Shown in pieces: positions 22,950 through 64,000 of a stretch of 64,000 bases of DNA. Every line of letters starts with the position of its first letter. Position 1 is the first letter of the stretch. The position numbers were made by a program, and so were the translations under genes. This DNA is from Diphasiastrum complanatum. Its lineage: Eukaryota > Streptophyta > Lycopodiopsida > Lycopodiales > Lycopodiaceae. The DNA lies in NCBI GenBank assembly GCA_029204225.1, contig MU831867.1:35594-99593 (forward strand), written 5' to 3'. The notes beneath the pieces are model-generated. The model saw only the letters and a program-made list of their open reading frames with translations, was not told the DNA's origin and made no database searches.

Positions 22950-23860
22950 CACGGAGAGCTACCAGATTGGATTCAAAATATGTAGCTTCTTGTTGTTCCA
23001 AGAGACAAGACCTTTGTTGAATACAAAGACATATCTTGATGTCAACTTTCTTCTATCAACATCTCCAGCCCAATATGCATCTGTAAAACCTTGAAGAAGA
23101 TTAACATGGTCATTCGAATTTCAACCATAACAAATGCAATAATTTTGTGTCAACTATAAATATCGAAGAACTCTAAGTAGAGTTTTCCAATGAATGAAAC
23201 CTAGATTCGACATGTATTGGCTTAGTGTACTAATTGAATAAGCAATGTCAGGTCTGGTACAAATCATGGCATACATGGGTGAACCAATAATAGAATGATA
23301 AGGATATTGTTTCATCTGTTCGACTTGTTCGAAAAACTAGAGACACTGGTTCTTCAAATATTTTGAGGTTAGAAGTTTTGGCGGCTTTATAGTTGGCCAT
23401 TTGATGTTTGAATAGCAAGCTACGAATGCACCTTTGCTGACTGATGTAAATCAACCTATGATCACGATCTTTGAAAATGTGTATACCAAGGTAGAAATGG
23501 GCCTCTCCTAAATCTGTCATATTGAATTCCTTCAATAGCATCTTTTTTTCATCCTCCAGCATTTGAATGTCATTACTATAGAGTAATGTGTCATTAACAT
23601 ATAATGTAATGATAATGAAAGATGAATTCACTGATTTGTAGTAGACATTACAATTAGCTGAACTTGGTATAAAGCCTTGTTGAATAAAGAATTCGTTGAT
23701 TCAATGAAACCATGCATGAGACGACTATTTAAGCCCATAGAGAGCTTTTCAAAGTTTGCATACATGATGGGTGTTTCCCTCCCACTCGCAGCCTTCGGGT
23801 TAATACATATAAATGTCTTCTTCGATAACTCCATGTAAAAATGATGTTGTACATTCATCT
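22950..23860 (-). pseudogene. Copia reverse transcriptase and RNase H relic
   Basis: On the minus strand, 23860-23628 is a decayed RT start. The frame 23631-23248 holds the RT core with LYVNDTLLYSND, where the second position of the YVDD box is altered to Asn, then LKEFNMTDLGEAHFYLGI. Further left, around 23100-22960, GFTDAYWAGDVDRRKLTS and FNKGLVSWNNKK are the RNase H region with its acidic residues. Frameshifts separate the pieces. It lies opposite in strand to the Copia protease fragment at 22.2 kb, so the two are separate insertions or an inverted rearrangement. Confidence 0.85.
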
Positions 23861-24506
23861 AGTGAAACTCTAGATCTACCACTGTTGAAAATGAAAGCAA
23901 AAGTCTAATCAATGAATGTTTGACCACTAGAAGTTTCTGAATAATCAGCAAACTCACATTCACATGTGTTATTGTGAGCATTTTTTGAAAGTTTAAGCTT
24001 GTTCAAAAAATTGTAAGAAATCTTAAAATCTAGTCATTGTTTAAAAACGCTTGATAGTTTTCAAAAAAACAGACATGCAAGTGTTTGGAAGTGCTCACAT
24101 GCATCTTTCTTTAATCAAAATTTTATGCAATCAATCAACACAAAGAATATATTAGAAAAATACTACAAAAGGAAATTCTTCCTACTTAAGGCCTCTCTAA
24201 CACGTTCCTAAGCATGCTAAGATGGGAAGATAAAGAAGGAGAGGGCTAGAGATGGTAGCTAGTGGAAGTTGATCTTCCTAAAAGCTTGTTAGGCCTAGTT
24301 GGTTTACTCCTTGAGCTCCTTGTAGAAGTAAAACTAAGATTGAACGCATCCTAAGGCATCAAAGCAAAGCTAAACTACTTCAAAAAGCATCAAATATTCT
24401 TTTTACAAACTAAAGAGAAACATACACATGGTTAGCAAAGTGAATCTCACATGCAATGGAAAACCAAAGAAGCAAACATACATCTACAGCATTCATCCTC
24501 ACAAAT

Positions 24507-24507
<1 letters not shown>
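23861..24507. other. No gene recognised
   Basis: AT-rich sequence with no motif identified. Confidence 0.4.

Positions 24508-24599
<92 letters not shown>
24508..24599. repeat. (CT)n/(CA)n compound microsatellite
   Basis: Uninterrupted CT from 24508 to 24578 followed directly by CA to 24599. All open frames across it are low-complexity artefacts. Confidence 0.98.
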
Positions 24600-25886
24600 A
24601 TGCACAAAATGGAGGGAACTCAAGCTCTTGCACTCACAAATGAAGTATGAGTACATGAAATTCAAAGATTTGGCCTTTATATAATTGGGTCCAAAAGAGT
24701 TTAAGTGGCACATGACTATTGGCCCATCTCTAGCCTTAGAAGTCTAAGTTAACTTGGCTTTTATTTATTTTGCCAAGTAACTTGGCTTTTATAGCATTTT
24801 GTATGTCCTACTTGGGTTGTGCCATTCTATTCTGTAGTTGTACTTTGAAGCACATTTGCTTATCAATTGAACTGATTAACATCTATAATGCTCTTGTTGG
24901 AAAAACGCGAAAACCCAAAGGGATCTGGTTTTTCTCGGTGCGTTGAACTACGCCTATCAGATTCAAGCTCAACATAAATTTTAAGCTCTACTTGATTCAC
25001 ACTTTGAAATCGTCAGAGACTATGCAATGCAATTGATTACGTAGCCAAACATGAATGAAATTGTGCGCGGAAGCAAGGATCATCAAATGCATTCAAAAGC
25101 ATTCAACATTCAACATCAGACACTTATGTTCAATCTATGAATCGTTTATTTGCAAAGAAAATCAAACGTAATAGAAAATGCACAATGACACAAGACCATA
25201 TCTCTTGGAAATAGCTTGATTAGAATTGCAAGAGAGTGCACACGACAGTCAATCTGTTGATAACATTTTGCATCTGTGCGCCTTATTTATATCTGTACAA
25301 TTTAATTACGTTCATGATCTTATTTTCAGCCTTGAAGTTGATTGTACTCTTTGTCACATTTAAACAATAGTCATTGCAGCTAATTTTGCACCCTGTGTTC
25401 ATTCACCTTCTCATTTTAACATAAGAATGATGAAAACAAACCACACGAAAGTATTCACTAACACAGAGGAACACTGAATTTCATTCAAGACATCAATTAA
25501 TTGTAAAATTGAAAGATATCTTTGTCAAACACTTACTTCCAGACACCTGCCTCATGAATTGGAAAAGAGAAACAAGTTTGCACACAGAGAAGACCCGATC
25601 GGTGTGGTCAACTCCACAAACTAGTTAATTTAGAGCAAGGAACCAATAATCAATGGATACCACCCAATATGATGTCAGAGAAAACACGACGCTCTACCCC
25701 AGAAACTAATTCACCAAGGAAGGAACCAATAAATGGAAGCCTCCCATTCTTGTCAATTCCTTCCAATCAAACAGCCTTCACAGCTCTAACTGTGAGCCTG
25801 TGGTGTTTGGAAATACAAATGAAAGGACGACAACGGCTCTCCTAATAGTAGAACCACAAGTAAAAGGGTCATCAACCAGCACCAAG
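24600..25886. other. 3' flank of the EDR2-like gene
   Basis: Downstream of the EDR2-like stop codon on the minus strand. The first several hundred bases left of 25887 presumably hold the 3' untranslated region, but I could not fix a polyadenylation site. No other gene is seen. Confidence 0.45.
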
Positions 25887-63095
<37,209 letters not shown>

Positions 63096-64000
63096 CTAAA
63101 CAAATAATATCACCAACAGCTAATACATCACTCAGGAAAAAACTTCAACTGCAGAAGAGTTAAAGAACATCATAAAGTAAGGTTGCAAAAAGGCGATTCA
63201 AGACATGACCTCATTATATCTGGAAAGTGCTCAAAGAAAAGATGGAAAAGGACCAGATGGAATGGAAATTTACTACCATGGTAGAACAGCAGAAAACTGC
63301 TGCACTTTCAGTGTAAGACATCCAGCATCTACATTATAGTACAGAACGTTTCCAGTCTAGATTCGAGGGATTTCAAAAAACTGGAATAGAAAGTGCAAAT
63401 TGCTATCAAGTTTAACTTAGTGCTACAAGTGCTAAACGATGGGTTACAAGCATGGGAGTGAGAATCAAGCAGCACAATAAGAATCATTGTGATCATCCTG
63501 AACTTTTACGCAAAACTTTATTGAAAGAGTTGAAACTGAGCAATAGTTCTCACAACATATCATTTTTCACCTCTACTTGATCTTACTGCAAATGATGTCC
63601 ATTATGCTACTTACAGTGCTGGGCCTCAAGGATACTTAGTCTATTCAAGGAATTCATGATCCTCTTGAGGCTCATCCTCATCTCTAGTGATGATATTCCA
63701 GCAATCTTTGTCCATTAGTATATGGCACTATATGCTGCATTTTAAACTTCCAAATGCTCAAAGCGGGCTCTTAGCCAATAGGGTTTATAGCCACTTTCAA
63801 AATATAATGAATCTTGCAAAAAAACTTGAATAGCCATGTAGATCAGTGATAAAGCTACAAGCTGATATATATTCACACAGAAAATAGATTCTCCTATTTT
63901 AGATGCGCCCTCCTTAAAGGCAGGTGAAATTTGGAACATTCTAGAATCTTTTCTGGAATCAAGAAAGCATTACATAATTTTTTTCCTTGCTGAATGCTAG
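63096..64000 (-). other. Upstream intron of the EDR2-like gene
   Basis: The next family block upstream (a VRS..FL..K-type motif) was not found on the minus strand, so this stretch is probably intron. A possible small exon at about 63710-63620 ending at GTAAGT is discussed under rejected items. Confidence 0.5.

Noticed and set aside
24410..24713. Several open frames of 64-88 codons on both strands across the CT/CA array
   Set aside because: They encode only Leu-Ser, Arg-Glu or Thr-His repeats produced by the microsatellite.
63618..63712. Extra EDR2-like exon ending at CACT|GTAAGT, minus strand
   Set aside because: The donor looks good and two frames read through part of it (DEDEPQEDHEFLE or LEMRMSLKRIMNSLNRL), but neither matches a known block of the family and no clear acceptor fits.

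Overview
This is plant nuclear DNA, almost certainly from a species with a very large, transposon-rich genome. A gymnosperm or a fern is my best guess, from intron size and repeat load only; no taxon-specific marker was seen. The only host gene I can support is an EDR2-like gene (EDR2_C / DUF1336 domain) on the minus strand. Six C-terminal exons are visible: four at 63095-62100 and the last two at 26357-26256 and 25982-25887. Five exons join cleanly in phase. One junction (62365 to 62195) is off by one base. Four of the introns are 159-279 bp, but the fifth runs from 62099 down to 26358, about 35.7 kb, so more than half of the window is one intron filled with mobile elements. The 5' part of the gene lies beyond base 64000.

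Left of the gene (1-25886) is intergenic repeat sequence. It holds a complete, young Copia LTR retrotransposon (746-7176: 655-bp LTRs, tRNA-iMet primer site, intact 1317-codon gag-pol, perfect 5-bp target duplication). That element sits beside a scrambled minus-strand Copia relic (7182-9560). Then come fragments resembling plant En/Spm-type transposon ORFs (9.8-13.4 kb), a broken minus-strand frame with a possible reverse-transcriptase motif (13.9-16.5 kb), LTR and primer-site remnants (17.5 and 21.7 kb), a Gypsy integrase relic (19.3-20.4 kb) and Copia protease, RT and RNase H relics (22.2-23.9 kb).

Inside the giant intron, hAT transposons dominate. hAT family 1 has four copies: A at 27.35-32.06 kb, B at 32.0-35.08 kb (minus), C at 49.7-51.16 kb (minus) and D at 51.16-53.5 kb. 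Its transposase carries a proline-rich, AT-hook, acidic C-terminal extension. In the three copies that keep the 3' half, a second convergent gene (ORF2, about 120 aa, charged helical protein) is present with its own conserved TATA-like box. ORF2 is intact only in copy B (32786-33151). Copy D is an internal deletion that fuses the BED zinc finger in frame to the acidic tail (181 aa). A and B lie tail to tail, C and D head to head, joined through GGTACC-rich palindromic ends. hAT family 2 has GCGTCC-rich ends (40.1-44.2 and 53.5-53.85 kb) and includes a 3.4-kb fold-back copy with a perfect 22-bp inverted repeat. A third hAT group is seen as BED and C-terminal pieces (55.8-58.2 and 60.3 kb). A Gypsy element (35.08-39.29 kb, decayed gag-pol) has inserted into hAT copy B. 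LINE fragments (44.7-46.3, 56.5-57.1 and 59.5-60.3 kb) each abut a (CT)n array on their sense strand.

The most novel candidate is the two-gene hAT family 1. The most consequential structural observation is the 35.7-kb repeat-filled intron that splits the EDR2 domain. All assignments come from reading motifs by eye; no database search was run.
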